Shown piece by piece: positions 9,490 through 21,800 of a stretch of 64,000 nt of DNA. The position numbers and the translations under genes were made by a program. Within the stretch, counting starts at the first letter, position 1. Every line of letters begins with the position of its first letter. The stretch spans positions 53,655,703 through 53,719,702 of the forward strand of contig CAMGYJ010000002.1 of assembly GCA_946122785.1 (NCBI GenBank), in the 5' to 3' direction. This DNA is from Linum tenue (taxonomy: Eukaryota > Streptophyta > Magnoliopsida > Malpighiales > Linaceae). Under the pieces are notes generated by a model, which did not search any database, was not told the origin of the DNA, and saw nothing but the letters and a program-made list of their open reading frames with translations.

Positions 9490-12400
9490 GCCCCCCGCAA
9501 GCTGGTGGACAGAGTTCATAGACACCAAGTTTGGAGAGAAGGTGATGAAAAGTGGCTGGTGGAAGAGATTTGGTGAAGAGATCATCCAATTGGTGGACAG
9601 TGGAGACATGGAGGACCTTGATTGTGCCATCTTGAAGTGTCTCCTGGACGAAGTGGCAGTCAAGTTCAATGTGTTTCCAACGTTCGTGGAATGTTGGGCT
9701 TTCGGCGATGTAGATGGCCGATTGATTGTCTCAGTAGAGCGTGGCAGCTTGGTGGTGAGGAATTTTGAAGTCGCGAAGCAGGTAGAGGAGCCATTGCACC
9801 TCAGACGTTGTGTAGGCGAGGGCACAATACTCGTCTTCGCAGGAGGAGCGGGAGATGGTGGTCTGCTTCTTGCATTTCTAGGACAAAAGAGAGTCATCCA
9901 AGTAGACACAGAAGCCGGTGACAGAGCGGGGTGTGTCGACGCAGGCGGCCCAATCAGAGTCACTGAAGGCCTTCAAGTGCAAAGATGGGGAAGAAGGGAA
10001 GAAAAGCCCGATGGAAGGAGCAGACTTGACTACAGCTTTGAAATGGGAATGGCTAGGGTTAGACATGTATTGACTTACTTGTTGGGTCACAAAGCTGATG
10101 TCAGGCCTTGTTGTTGTGAGATAAATGAGCTTCCCAACAAGTCTTCTGTATTGTTCTGGATCAAGGTAGGGGTCATCGTGTTGAGTAGTCAAATGTGTCT
10201 TGTAATCAATAGGAGTAGTGACTGGTTTGGTGTTGATCATATCAGCATCATCCAGAATCTCTAATGTATATTTCCTCTGAGAAAGGTGAATGCTAGAATC
10301 AGATCTTGAAACTTCAATTCCCATAAAGAACTTTAAATCCCCTAAGTCTTTGATGCTGAATTCTTGGTGCAAATAGGCTTTGGTGTTGATGATTTCATTG
10401 AGATAATTGCCACCAATGACAAGGTCATCAACGTAGACAAGGATACATGTGTAGGTAGTTGATGTAGCCTTGTAGAAGAGTGAATGATTCACTTTGCTGG
10501 ATGTGTAGCCTTGAGATTGAAGTTTCCCAGCAAGCTTGGAGAACCACTGTCTCGAAGCTTGCTTGAGACCATATAGGGACTTCTTTAGTCGACAGACAGG
10601 GTTCTTGATTCCTGGTGGGGGGATGTAGCCATGTGGAAGCTTCATGTAGACACATTCCTCTAAAACCATGGAGGAATGCATTGTTGATTTCTAACTGGTG
10701 TATATGCCACTTATTTATGGATGCAAGAGTTAGGAAAAGTCTGATTGTAGTCATTTTTACAACAGGAGCAAATGTGTCTTGGTAGTCAATGCCTTCTTGT
10801 TGTGTATAGCTCTTAGCAACCAGTCTTGCTTTCCTTCTTTCCAGGCTACCATCAGAGAGAAATTTGAACTTGTATATCCACTTGTTACCAATGAGTTTGA
10901 CATTAGCAGGAGCTTCCACAATGTCCCAAGTTTGGTTCTTGTCAAGAGCTTGGAACTCATCCTGCATAGCAGCTTCCAAAAAGGAGACAATATGGCCTCC
11001 TTGTAGGATTCTGGTTCTTTGTAGGAAGAAATGCTTAAGGCAAAGTGTCTGTCAGTAGGAGACAAGTTATCATAGTGGATAACTGAACTAAGTGGGTAAG
11101 AAATACATGGACTGTGCTGGTGAGTAGGATGACTGGTGGAAGGAAGTTGCTGAAGCAGGTTACAATGGTATTGTTGTAGGTGAGATGGGGATTTGGTTGT
11201 CCTGTTTGATTTTCTGGTAGGGAAAATAGGTGGGGGTGGTGGTGGAGTAGGAGTGAGAGAAGAAGTGGGGTGAGCAGTTGGAGTGGGTGATGAAGTTGGG
11301 TGAGGGGTAGGAGTGTCCTTATCTGAGTTAGTGTCACTGGCAGTCTCAAAGTGAGTAGTGTTCAAGTCTACAATTGTGGTTGGAGGGCTGGTAGGGGGCT
11401 GGTAGGTGGGGTTGTGATCATCAAAGGGAGAGAGACTTAGGGAGGTATGTAGAGATCAGTAGGAAGTGAGGTGGTTTCGTTGTGGAATGGAAAATGGCTT
11501 TCATGGAATTGGACATCTCTGGAAGTGAAAACTTCATGAGAAGTGAAGTCATAGATCCTGAACCCCTTAATTCCAGGAATAAAGCCAATGAAAATGCCTT
11601 TTCTGGCTCTGGAATCAAACTTGGTCCTATGGTTGCTGAGGGTGCTAGCAAAACAAAGGCAACCAAAGACTCTAAGGTGAGAGAGGTCTGGTGGTTTTTT
11701 GTGTAGTTTTTCAAAAGGTGTGAGGTTGTCTAGGACAGAGGTTGGAACTCTGTTGATTAGGTGCACAGCATGTTTCGCACAGTCTGCCTAGAAACCAGGT
11801 GTGAGATTGACTTGGACTTTTAAAGCTCTGGCAACAGGAAGTATGTGTTGATGTTTTCTCTCTACTTTGTTGTTTTGTTCAGGGGTTTCAACACATGATT
11901 GTTCATGGAAAATGCCAGTATTTTGAAAATATTCATTCATTCTGAACTCTCTTCCTTGATCACTTCTGATCCTTTTAACAAAGGTGTCAAACTGTCTCTC
12001 AATGTAATGGCAGAACTATTGTAGTTTAGGTATGGCCTCTGATTTGGTTTGTAAGAGAACAATCCATGTCATCCTAGAGAAATCATCTACAATAGTCAGG
12101 AAATATCGATAGCCATCATAGCTAGGAACAGGATTTGGCCCCAAATGTCAGTATGTATTAGCTGAAAAGGATTCTCAGTTACAGTTGAACTGGAAGGAAA
12201 TGGCAGTCTCTTCTGCCTAGCAAAATGACATACATCACAAGGTATAGAGCTGTATGTTTCTATGGATGTACATAGTTCCTTTAAATGGGGTATTTTGGAG
12301 TGAGAGACATGCCCTAGTCTATGATGCCAAAGGTTAAAAGGTGCACTACTAGTTGTTGTAGTGTGGTTGGGTATGGTGGGGGTAGCTATGTTGTCTAAGA

Positions 12401-13975
12401 GGTAGAGGCCATGGGACAGCTGAGCAGAACCAGTCATCCTCCTCAGCTGCATGCCCTAAATCAAACACACATCAGAAAATAAAGTTAAGCAAAGTGATTT
12501 GTTCTTGCTCAACTTGCTGACAGACACAAGGTTGAAGTTAAATTGAGGAACATATAAGACTTCCTCAAGCACCAAGTCTTTGAAGTATTTCACAGTTCCT
12601 GTGTGACTAGCTTCAACTTGTTGTCCAGTGGGAAGTGTGATGAAAACACCACTGATTTGTTTGTGGTTTTGGAGATGTTCAAGGGAGAAGACTATGTGGT
12701 CTGATGCTCCAGTGTCCATGATCCATAACTGGTTGTATGGAGCCTTGTTTTGAGCATTGAAAATGTATTTACCTGATGGCTCTGGTTTGCTGGTAGTAAA
12801 AGCTGCAGCTGAGAAGTTAGGTCTAGTGGAAGGTTGAGCTTTCTGATTCAGCATCTGCATGAATTTGTCATGCACAGCTTTGGTGAGTTTGATCTCTGCT
12901 GGCATCTGTCTCCAATCATGGTGGTAGTTGCATTGACCTGAGGTCTTCCTCTTCCTCTTCCAGTTCCAGGAGGGTAGCCATTCTTCTGGTAGCACTTGTC
13001 TTCTGAATGACCAAGTTTTTTGCAGTAGGTGCATTCAACTGGTCTTCCAGTAGAGGTCACTCCCATAGGAGTCATGCCTGGTGGCCATCCATGTTTGTGG
13101 TAGCAAACATCCTCAGTATGCCCTAATGTTTTGTAGTGAGTGCAAAAGGGTCTGGTTCTTTTGTTTGCTGGGATGTTGTTGTGGAAAGCAAAGGTTGTGC
13201 TTTCAACATCAAGAACCTTTCCATGTTGGCTTCCATATTGTTGTTTCTCATGTTGAAGCATCCTCTGGAACACCCTATCAATAGAGGGAAGGGTGTCCTG
13301 GAACAGAACCTGAGATTTGACAGTGCTATAGTTCTCATTAAGTCCCCTAAGGAACTAAATGACATAACCAGTATCCCTGTAACCCATGACTTGTCTCATG
13401 GCCCTAGAAGTGGAATGGCTAGTGGGTGTGCAGTCACAAGGATCTAGAGGCTGATAGTTGTCTAGTTCATCCCTCGCATCAATCATCTCACCATAATACT
13501 TAGTTAGGGTTTGGTTACCTTGTTTCATGGTGGCCAGGGCTTCTATCAGCTTTGCTATCCTCGCCATATCTCCTTGTCCATAACGAGCCCTTAAGCTTCT
13601 CCAGACTTCTGCTGTTGTCTTGAAAGACATGATTGTCTTCCTGATCCCAGGCTCAACTGCTTGTTGGATCCAAGACAGGACCATGATGTTGTTCCTGTTC
13701 CAAGACCAGGCTTGTGGACTGTTTGCTGCTGGTTCAGCCAGAGTGCCATTAATGAACCCGATCTTGTTATTGGCTCCTAGAGCGTTGTACATGGCCTTGT
13801 TCCAGTCGTTATAGTTGGTGGTGGTGAGTTTTTCCGCGACCAAGATCTGCCCTGGTTGTTCAGAGCCGTGGAGATAGTATGGATCTGCCATTGGATCCAG
13901 AAGAGTGGTGGTATTTGCAGCATTTGTGTTGGCTGTTGCATTTGCTTCATCAGTGTTAGTAGTTCCATCAGCCAT
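9430..13975 (-). pseudogene. copia Gag-Pol polyprotein, frame-broken
   Basis: Start Met at 13975. Gag (13355-13975) has the copia LTTTNYNDWNKAM motif, a W-rich UBN2-type region and TLTKYYGEM. Next come two zinc-knuckle-like blocks: CTYCKKLGHSEDKC is canonical CX2CX4HX4C, while the first, CTHYKTLGHTEDVC, lacks one cysteine. Protease carries WIMDTGASDHIV (about 12,700). Pre-integrase is LWHHRLGHVSHSK and integrase retains IVDDFSRMTW and RSDQGREF, then [10 protein letters not shown] (about 10,430-10,979) has ARLVAKSY and the catalytic [11 protein letters not shown]. RNase H (about 9,500-9,960) has SRSS, YCDNQSA and HIELD-type motifs after a frameshift near 9,880. Frames change at least four times. 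Confidence 0.9.
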
Positions 13976-14009
13976 GGTTATGGCAACGCCTAGGGTTCAA
14001 GAGAATCAG

Positions 14010-14021
14010 GCTCTGATACCA
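14010..14021 (-). promoter_or_regulatory. Primer binding site for initiator Met-tRNA
   Basis: On the element strand the sequence directly after the 5' LTR is TGGTATCAGAGC, complementary to the 3' end of plant initiator methionine tRNA, the usual copia primer. Confidence 0.93.
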
Positions 14022-14596
14022 TAACAATGCTTTTGTGATGGAAAACCCTAAAGCTTACTTAATCTCATTGCAGTCTCCGCTTATATAGCTGATTACAGTG
14101 GTCCAAACATCCTTACATAATTGTAGAAGAAGACAATCTTGCTTCAGTAGCAAGTACAACCCGAAAAGGGCAAAATGAAGAAAAACATAATAACAGGTAC
14201 TAAAGGGTAAATGTCTATCTCATCTTTCCTTTCCCTAAAATGATGTCGCTCCAGGTCCGGGTTTGTTTCTGTTGATTTAGTGATGCGCCGTCGTCGGGAG
14301 ATTGGTTTCTTCCAGTTGGCGAAGCGGTGTCGTTGCAGTGTTGGGGCGAAACGCCGTCGTTGGGAAGACGAGATTTAGAAGAATTCAAATGTCCTGAATT
14401 CTTCTCTGATTCCCTTTCCTTGAAACGATGTCGCTCTAGGTCCGGGTTTGTTTCTGTTGACTTAGTGATACGCCGTCTTCGGGAGATTGGTTTCCTCCAG
14501 TTGGCGAAGCGGTGTCGTTGCAGTGTTGGGGCGAAACGCCGTCGTTGGGAAGGCGGGATTGAGAAGAATTCAAATGTCCTGAATTCTTCTCTGATA
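14022..14596 (-). repeat. 5' LTR of the copia element (575 bp)
   Basis: Matches 9100-9489 over its length but is 185 bp longer. The extra length is a tandem duplication of the block around 14242-14426, repeated at 14427-14596, each copy carrying the gatgtcgct...ttcttctctgat sequence. Confidence 0.9.
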
Positions 14597-14879
14597 GTTC
14601 TCACACTTTCATGCCTCGCTATTTCGCTATTTGACCTCCGTCACACCAAACTTTATCATTCCTACATTCAAAATAAGAAGAGATCATGCCCTAGTATTCC
14701 CAGAAATTGGCCCTTTTCAATTTATAAGCTAAGATCCACGCAACCAAAAGAGAGCCTTGTTGAAGCAAGATCGACTAAATCTATCAAGCCATAGATTCCA
14801 CATTCCATACTTCTATGTTCCTAAACCCAACATTTCTTCCTTTATTGGAAATGTAATACGATCCCAAGCAATGAAGCTT

Positions 14880-15180
14880 TCTTCCTGCCACCAGAACCGA
14901 GTCTCCACAAAAAAATCTTTGACATTTTTTCACTAGCCCTAATGACAGCCTTAGAGAGAATAATTGTCATCTAAAATGGAGTGATGATGTACAACAAAGA
15001 CACAATCATCTCTACCTTCCCTGCATAATTGAGAGCATTAGACTTCCAACTGTGAACTCTAACGGTAAGCTTATCCATTAAAGATTTGCAAGTTTTGAAT
15101 GACAACTTCCTAGGGATTAAAGGGACACCTAAATATTTCATAGGAGCCTCCCCAACTTATAGCCAAACTAGCTTGCCTTG
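14880..15180 (-). pseudogene. LINE reverse-transcriptase remnant
   Basis: Minus strand reads VGEAPMKYLGVPLIPRKLSF, then KSLMDKLTVRVHSWKSNALN, YAGKVEMIVSLLYII, and after one stop ILSKAVIRASEKMSKIFLW. This is the thumb/connection segment after the catalytic motif of plant LINE reverse transcriptase (KYLGVPL, HSWKS...L.YAGK, IFLW). One in-frame stop in about 100 codons. No 3' end or poly-A found. Confidence 0.75.
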
Positions 15181-15189
15181 TCCACATGC

Positions 15190-16380
15190 GGTCTCTTAAA
15201 ATGTGCTCTTGTGTCTCTTGAAGCAAAAAGAGCGTTCATGCTCTACTATCTCAATCCTCTCTTCCAGAATAGCACACATTGGTATGATTCATTTGCTGAC
15301 TTTTGCTTGAATCTTTTGCTTCCATAGTTTTTCTTCTTCCAAAACCTGAATTAGAGATTTGTTGTGTTATAATTTTGCAATGGTAATCTTCATTAGATTT
15401 CTTTAGAAAAGTGTATGACTGACTTTATTGTATAAAATTCCATTATCATTCCCCATTCCAATACTTTCATATGAGATCAAATTTTCTTTAAAGGAATTTT
15501 GAGAATCGCCAACTGGTTTTATGTAGTATACAACTGTTGGAGGGTCTCCTGATTCCAAATAGATGACTCATGATCGTACACTTTCTCTTTTTGTTTTGAT
15601 GTTTGAATGCAATCATCACCATTATAAAAAAAAAAAACCCCTCAAAGGGACCAAAAAGGCTGGGGATAAGGATAAATCAATTATATTAAAGCCACTTTTT
15701 TGTTCAAACATACACTAATTCCTTATTCGTGTCCTCCTAGAACCACTGAACATGTTGAAATTTATGCATCCATCAAGCTTCTCCAAATGTAACTAGGACT
15801 GTAACCATTTTTGCTTCCATGATGATTGTAGATGGATGGTATTTGGCCTTCAACACCCTGCGTACTAGAGCCATAAGTCGACATTGTAAAAGTAGAATGT
15901 GAGGAATAATGTCCAAAAGTTTTTCAATTAGCAATCTTTCTACCTAGATTGATGGGTTTTCCCTTTTCCCCCTCCTGTTACATCGTTCTATTAATTATTA
16001 AGTTCTTATCCATTTGCTCTCCCTCGACATAGCCAGCTCGTCGTGCATGGAAACTTGGTAAAACCTTTTTCATATTTTCTTTTCTGGTTTATGTTTTTTG
16101 TTTGTATGATGATTTTCCTTTTGCTTAATGTTTTTGGTTTTACATATCTCTCTCTAACATGTTGTTTGTCTGTATGCTGGAGTTGAATAATGTGCCAATC
16201 CATGCGTGCAAATATATTATTTTGATCTTGGAGTTGGACCTATATATATATATATATATATAATTGAACTTCATCATCATGTCTACATTTGATGTGTTCT
16301 CTCGTCCTTGGAGTTTTGTTAAGCAAATGATTTTCCCTTAAACTCGATTAGATATCATTTTTATCTTGATTTGTTCTTAA
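15190..16380. other. Spacer with decayed repeat text; (TA)n at about 16241-16262
   Basis: No reading frame with family similarity. A run of A near 15626-15637 may be the end of an old retroposon. The TA dinucleotide run is a simple microsatellite. Confidence 0.45.
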
Positions 16381-16395
16381 ACGTTCATGAACGGT

Positions 16396-16430
16396 TACAG
16401 GTTCTCAGTCAAAAAAAAAAAAAAAAAAAA
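16396..16430 (+). mobile_element. Minimal poly-A retroposition footprint
   Basis: ACGTTCATGAACGGT at 16381-16395 is repeated exactly at 16431-16445. Between the copies are only tacaggttctcagtc and 20 A residues. This is the structure left by an extremely 5'-truncated LINE insertion: 15-bp target duplication, 15-base body, poly-A tail. Confidence 0.8.
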
Positions 16431-16445
16431 ACGTTCATGAACGGT

Positions 16446-18351
16446 GAATAATCAAAAAAGACATAGAAGTATAAGTGAGACCAAAAGAAGCATCCCACGG
16501 CAAAGCCCAACCAAAAGTTGTGAAATTACTTTCGAAAATATTGTTAATATTCAAAGGGAACGGATAAGGTAGAAAACTTTGATCTGCAAAATACTGGAAA
16601 ATCCGGACGTATCATCATATCACGATGTCGTCATATGAAAATATGATCGGAAGTTTTGCATGATTTTGCAGGCGGGATTTGTATTGTAACCCAATCCATA
16701 TTCAAAAGCATTGTTATACACTTATGGTTTCAGTTAAGTATTTTGCTTGCCTTTCACGTACAAACTTCTAATTTCTTTTCGTGTTTTTTAAGGTATTTGA
16801 GTGTGATTTGAAAATTGAAATTGAGTGTATATAACTTCATAAGGGGTGAAATTAATAAATTATCATAACTAAACCAAATCAAGTTGTGTCGTCGTCTTTT
16901 TATTTTTATTTTTACTTTTACTTTTGAAAAGAATACTAACTCCAACTGGTTGCGAGTCACAAAGAAGAGTTCCCTAATTCTAGCTTCTTGCTCATAATTC
17001 ATTTTATTATGATGAATTGATGATAAATGGCGGACTCTTTTAGTTTATTTATGTCACAAGATTTGGCACATCAATGGAGCGCTTTCAATCTGATTTGGTC
17101 AACATTCTATGTCTAATTAACCCGACTTTTCTCACTACGAAATTAAACAAATTTGGTGATAAGTGCAACCATGTTATCTCCTTAGCTTTATTTAAAAAAA
17201 TAATAAAAAAAGCCCAATGCCGACGCACACCATATTTCATATTTTGAATTTGTTGTTGACATATTTAATAAAAAAATTAACAGGTCTTTGTATGAGATTT
17301 TCAGGTACAATGTCTCAAAATTAGATACTCTATATAAGTATATCGTTTGATAATATAAATTAAAGTGAGAAATTTGGATTATAAGATATTTCGAATAGAG
17401 ACAATTGAAATATTTGCTTATCCAAAAATATTTTGAAATGTCCCGCCAAAAAAAAAAAAAAATTGAAATGTCATATTTCTATATTTTCTTATTTGCCAAA
17501 ATTGTCCTCGCTAATTTTGTGGTAGTGTGACTTTACCCCGCTAATTATGTTTAGCGCTATCGGATTTTGGGTATTACGTACTTTTAGCATTTCAGTATTT
17601 ATAGTATAGGCAGAATTTATGATTTTAATGGTCTCGAGTTATATGGTTTATGTCCTTGCTTTCCACCTACTAGCCAATGTAGTAACCTTTAATTTTTCTA
17701 TTTCAAGACGTGTCATTCTTTCACAAACTCTGCTATTAGATATAACAATTGGTTTGGCTTCTTGATTTCCAAATCTGATGCATAAATTTGTGAAATGGAA
17801 CAAAATTCATGATTTCTAAATCAAATACATGAATTCGTGAATTGGAACAAAATGAATCCGTAAACTCCTAGGATCCAATCCAAAGAATTGGTTCTTTTTG
17901 CACTCATTGTTTATTAGAATTACTTTGTACTAAATAATCATTCATAGGTGAACCTATAACATATTCTTATTTAAATCCCCAATTCCTTGCATAATTGTGC
18001 TTTATCATTAGTACCCATTCTTCTAGTGGATGACAATCAAAATATAGTGCTTCTCTTCCATCTTAAAAATAATTTCATGCACTTTTTGTGCATGCTTGCT
18101 ATGCTTGTGTACGAGTTTGTTTTATTTTGCTTATTGCCCGGCTACAACCCTATGGTATTGTTCTTATCCACTTAATATCCATTTGACATGACGATGTTTT
18201 CTATCCAATTCTGCCGGCGTCAATCGAACAAACCCACCAGGATCCAGTCGTGGACCAGTCCTCCCCGGTTGTTCGCCTCTAGCCGCGCCAGCCACCATTG
18301 TCGTCCCCCTGCCAGATTTCCTACAACTACCGGAGTTCCCTGCAAGTGCTA
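16446..18351. other. Spacer, nothing recognised
   Basis: A+T-rich with short chance frames. A GC-richer patch at 18,220-18,340 lies just upstream of the second copia element, but no family is recognisable in it. Confidence 0.45.
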
Positions 18352-18589
18352 TGTTAGAAGCTTGTGTAGTTAATTGTAATTAAACAATCTTTATGTTAAT
18401 TAAGTGTGTATCCATAATAGGGTTTGCAGCCATGTATATATGTAGTGGTTGCGTCATTATGTAGGTTCTAGAACGTGAAATACAATTGACTCCGAAAGCT
18501 TGCTCCTTTTCGTGAATTAGTCTCAATGTCAATCGTTGAGGATACCACGTAAATCTCATGTTTTCCTTCTTTCAATTGCTATTTTTTCA
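18352..18589 (+). repeat. 5' LTR of the fossil copia element
   Basis: TG...CA ends and an adjacent Met-tRNA primer site. The first 45 bases recur with substitutions at 23109-23153. Confidence 0.8.
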
Positions 18590-18839
18590 TGGTATCAGAG
18601 TCTCTCTGAGTTCTTCCATTATGTTCCAGCTCGGTCTTGGTGTTCTTCTTTGCTTACTACGATTGTTGTCTCGTTACCACTTGTCATGTGGTTCTTCCGG
18701 GTTTTCTCTTCAAATCGCCACCTCTTGTGTTTGGTGACTTCATTGGGTTTCATCTCCTGTTGTTCTCTCATGAGGTTGCTGCACTTTGTGTATCCAGGTT
18801 TCCTGAGTTCAGGGTCTTTGTTGACTGGTCTCTATTTCC

Positions 18840-21800
18840 TGCCATGGATGCCTTCAATGTTTATGGTCTTTCTGTTCGGTTTAACGGAAGAACTTCCCTC
18901 TCCGGGAACTCCAGTTTCGTGTGTTTGTGAAAGGTCATCATTTGTTATCCATTCTTGATGGTACCTTACCTAAGCCTGCTGAGACTGCCTCGGAGAAGAG
19001 AAAGGGGATCGGGTAGCTAGTAATGCTCAAGTTACTACTTGGATTCTCTCATCTGTGGATCCGACAGTTTCTCTAAGAATGCGTGGGTTTAGGACGACAC
19101 ATGCTATGTGACGCCATCTCACTGAGTTTCATTCACAATCTAGAGCATCTCGCAAATTTGAAATGAAGTTTGATCTTGCTTGGTGGCACCAAGGAGACCT
19201 AGATGGCTAGATGTTTGTTTGGATTATCAAGAAGTTGTAGCCCTTTGGAATGAACATGATTTACTTACTACTTCCTTAGTGTATGTAGCTGCTTCAACTA
19301 AGGTTTTGCATGAACGTGCTAGCAGTATGTTGATGTACTTTTTAATGAAGTTTCATCCTAAGGTTGAAGGGATTCGAGCTTCCCTACTTCATCGGAACAA
19401 TACGAAGCTAGATGAGGTGCTTGGGAGCTATTCTGTCAGCAAACTCGCTTACACAGCCAGACCAAGCTCGAAATTCATGGGGCAGATTCTCCTTCTTCTT
19501 TGTTGTTAATACAAGTTCATCTGAACAAGTCGGTGTCTCTGATTTTGCATAAGCCTTTACGGTTAACTCTGACAAGCCACAATTTCATCGTACGGCAAGT
19601 GGTGAGATTATCTCTCATTTATGTAAGGAACAAGGGCATATTCTCAGTCATTATCCCAAATATAATGTCTACAATTATTTGTAAACTTTGGGGCATGAAA
19701 TCGGAGCTTGTCCAATTTTGGCCAAGAAAGGGCGTGCGCCTAAATCTTTGCTTGAAGGGGAATTGCTTGTTGTTGCTCCTTGTCGTTCATGGGGGAGGTC
19801 TCTGGTTGTTGCTCACTTCTGCCCTACGTACGCAACATCAATGAGTCTCTCGGCTTCCTCGACATCCGCACTGCTTACCCAAGATGCAATCAGGCAGATG
19901 GTTTGAGAGGCAATCTGTAAAGCTCTTCCCTCAGCCTTGGGATTGATTTTTACTGCTTGTATGGATTCTTGTTCTCCCACTTCTTGGCATCTTGATTTTG
20001 TAACTTTTAACCACATGACCAGTTCTCGATTCGTGTTCTTTCAGATTCGATGTGGGTCTTCTATCAAGTTACAAGTTGCTGATGGCACGTGTTTGCCTAC
20101 TCAAGGCACTAGTTTTGTCAATTGTGATGGATTGAAATCTCTTGGATACTTTATATATGCCCAAGCTTGTTCCTAATCTTGTGTCCGTGGGTCAATTAGC
20201 TGATGATGGATGTCGTATACTTTTTGATGCACATGGTTGCATTGTGAAGGACACGAGAACGGGGACAGAGATAAATCATGGGACTAAGAGATGATGGGTG
20301 TACTCTTTGGACAGCTAGTCAGGACAGGATGATCGGTTGGGTGCCGCTTCGAGCATTAGGGTGGTGGCTTCTCAAATAAACATTGATTCTTTAGTTTCGT
20401 CTTTTGGTAATTTTGTTATATTATCGAACTGGGATTTGTGGCATCATGGTTTAGGCCACCTGGATTCTTCCCATTTGTTAAAGATATTTAAGAACAAGTT
20501 ATGTTTGGTACTTGTGGATTGGAGTATTACCGAGATTGTATTCATTGTATTGAAAGTAAATTTTCTCAAGATTCGTTCACCTCTAACACTACTGTTTATT
20601 CGAATCCGTTTGATTTGGTGCATACGGATTTTTGGGGTCTATCTCCAGTTACATCACGTGTTGGATTCATGTATTTTGCTCTGTTTATCGACCATGCTTC
20701 CAGGTTTGCATGGTTATATTTTCTTTTCCAAAAATCCAACTTACTTGTTGTTGCTACTGAGTTTGCCTGGACGGTTCAGACTCAATTTGGTCGAATGATA
20801 AAGGTTATTCATTCTAATCCTGGTGGAGAGTTCACATTTGATCAGTTGCAGGCTTTGTTCAAGGAATGAGGGATTCTACATCAACAATCATGTCCTGGTG
20901 TATCACAACAGAATGGGGTGGTTGAGCAAAAGAATCGTCAAGTATTGGAGCTCACTAGGGTCATTCTGTTTCACTCGTGTCCTCTCACAACGAAGTCCCA
21001 ACGAAGTTCTATATAAAAGAAAATCAAATTATGGAGAGGTTTGTGTCTTTGGTTGTATGTGATATGTTCTCTTGCCTTGTAGAGAGCATAATAAACTTGC
21101 ACCAAAGGCAGTTAAATGTGTCTTCATGGGGGATAGTGATAAACATACGATTTATGTTTATTATGAGACTGTTAATCGCCGTGTTCGGATATTCTGTCAT
21201 GTTGCCTTTTTGGAGCATCTCACTTACTACCCGATCAAGAACCTTGAATCTTGACCACACTTGGGTTTTTTGCAGCCCCAACTCTTCTTTGTTGCCACTC
21301 GCGCTACTGATTCCATGGAGTCGAACCTCCCCAATCTATACCCGACTCACTCTTGCTGACAGATCCCTTATCTCCATCTTCCTCTAATGTGTCGTCTACC
21401 TCTGGCTCCGGTGCTTTTCCTTTCGCCACTTCACCTCCTATCCTCGATCTTCCATGCATCCTCATTCCTCATCCTCTTCCTTGAATGCTGACATAGGTGC
21501 TTCCCGTGCTACCTCAACTGCTTCTTACCATTCAGCTCATGATCAATTCTCTTCTCCGGATCCTCCTCCTCCCCGTTCCTTGCGTGCCGACAAGGGCATG
21601 TCGTCTCCTCGCATGTAAGATTTTGTTACTTTCTATACTGCTCATATTCCAGTTCCAGCTACCTACAAGCAAGCTTGTGGGAGTCCGTATTGGGAGGAGA
21701 CTATGACCATTGAAACTGAGTGTTAGAGGTTACGCATCATGGGATATTGTTCCTCGTTCTCGAGACCATCCTGTTATCTGGTCCAAGTGGGTTCACACCA

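Larger units (their letters stand above)
9100..14596 (-). mobile_element. Full-length Ty1/copia LTR retrotransposon, minus orientation
   Basis: Both LTRs, a primer site, a purine tract, and gag-PR-IN-RT-RH in copia order are present. A 5-bp duplication GTTCT flanks it (9095-9099 and 14597-14601). With these borders the LTR ends read TA...TA rather than TG...CA, a non-canonical motif known among plant copia elements. The reading frame is broken several times (between gag and the zinc knuckles, in integrase, and in RNase H), so it is no longer autonomous, but overall it is well preserved and fairly young. Confidence 0.92.

Noticed and set aside
9542..10264. 240-codon plus-strand frame
   Set aside because: Antisense shadow of copia RT/RNase H on the minus strand; no family similarity of its own.
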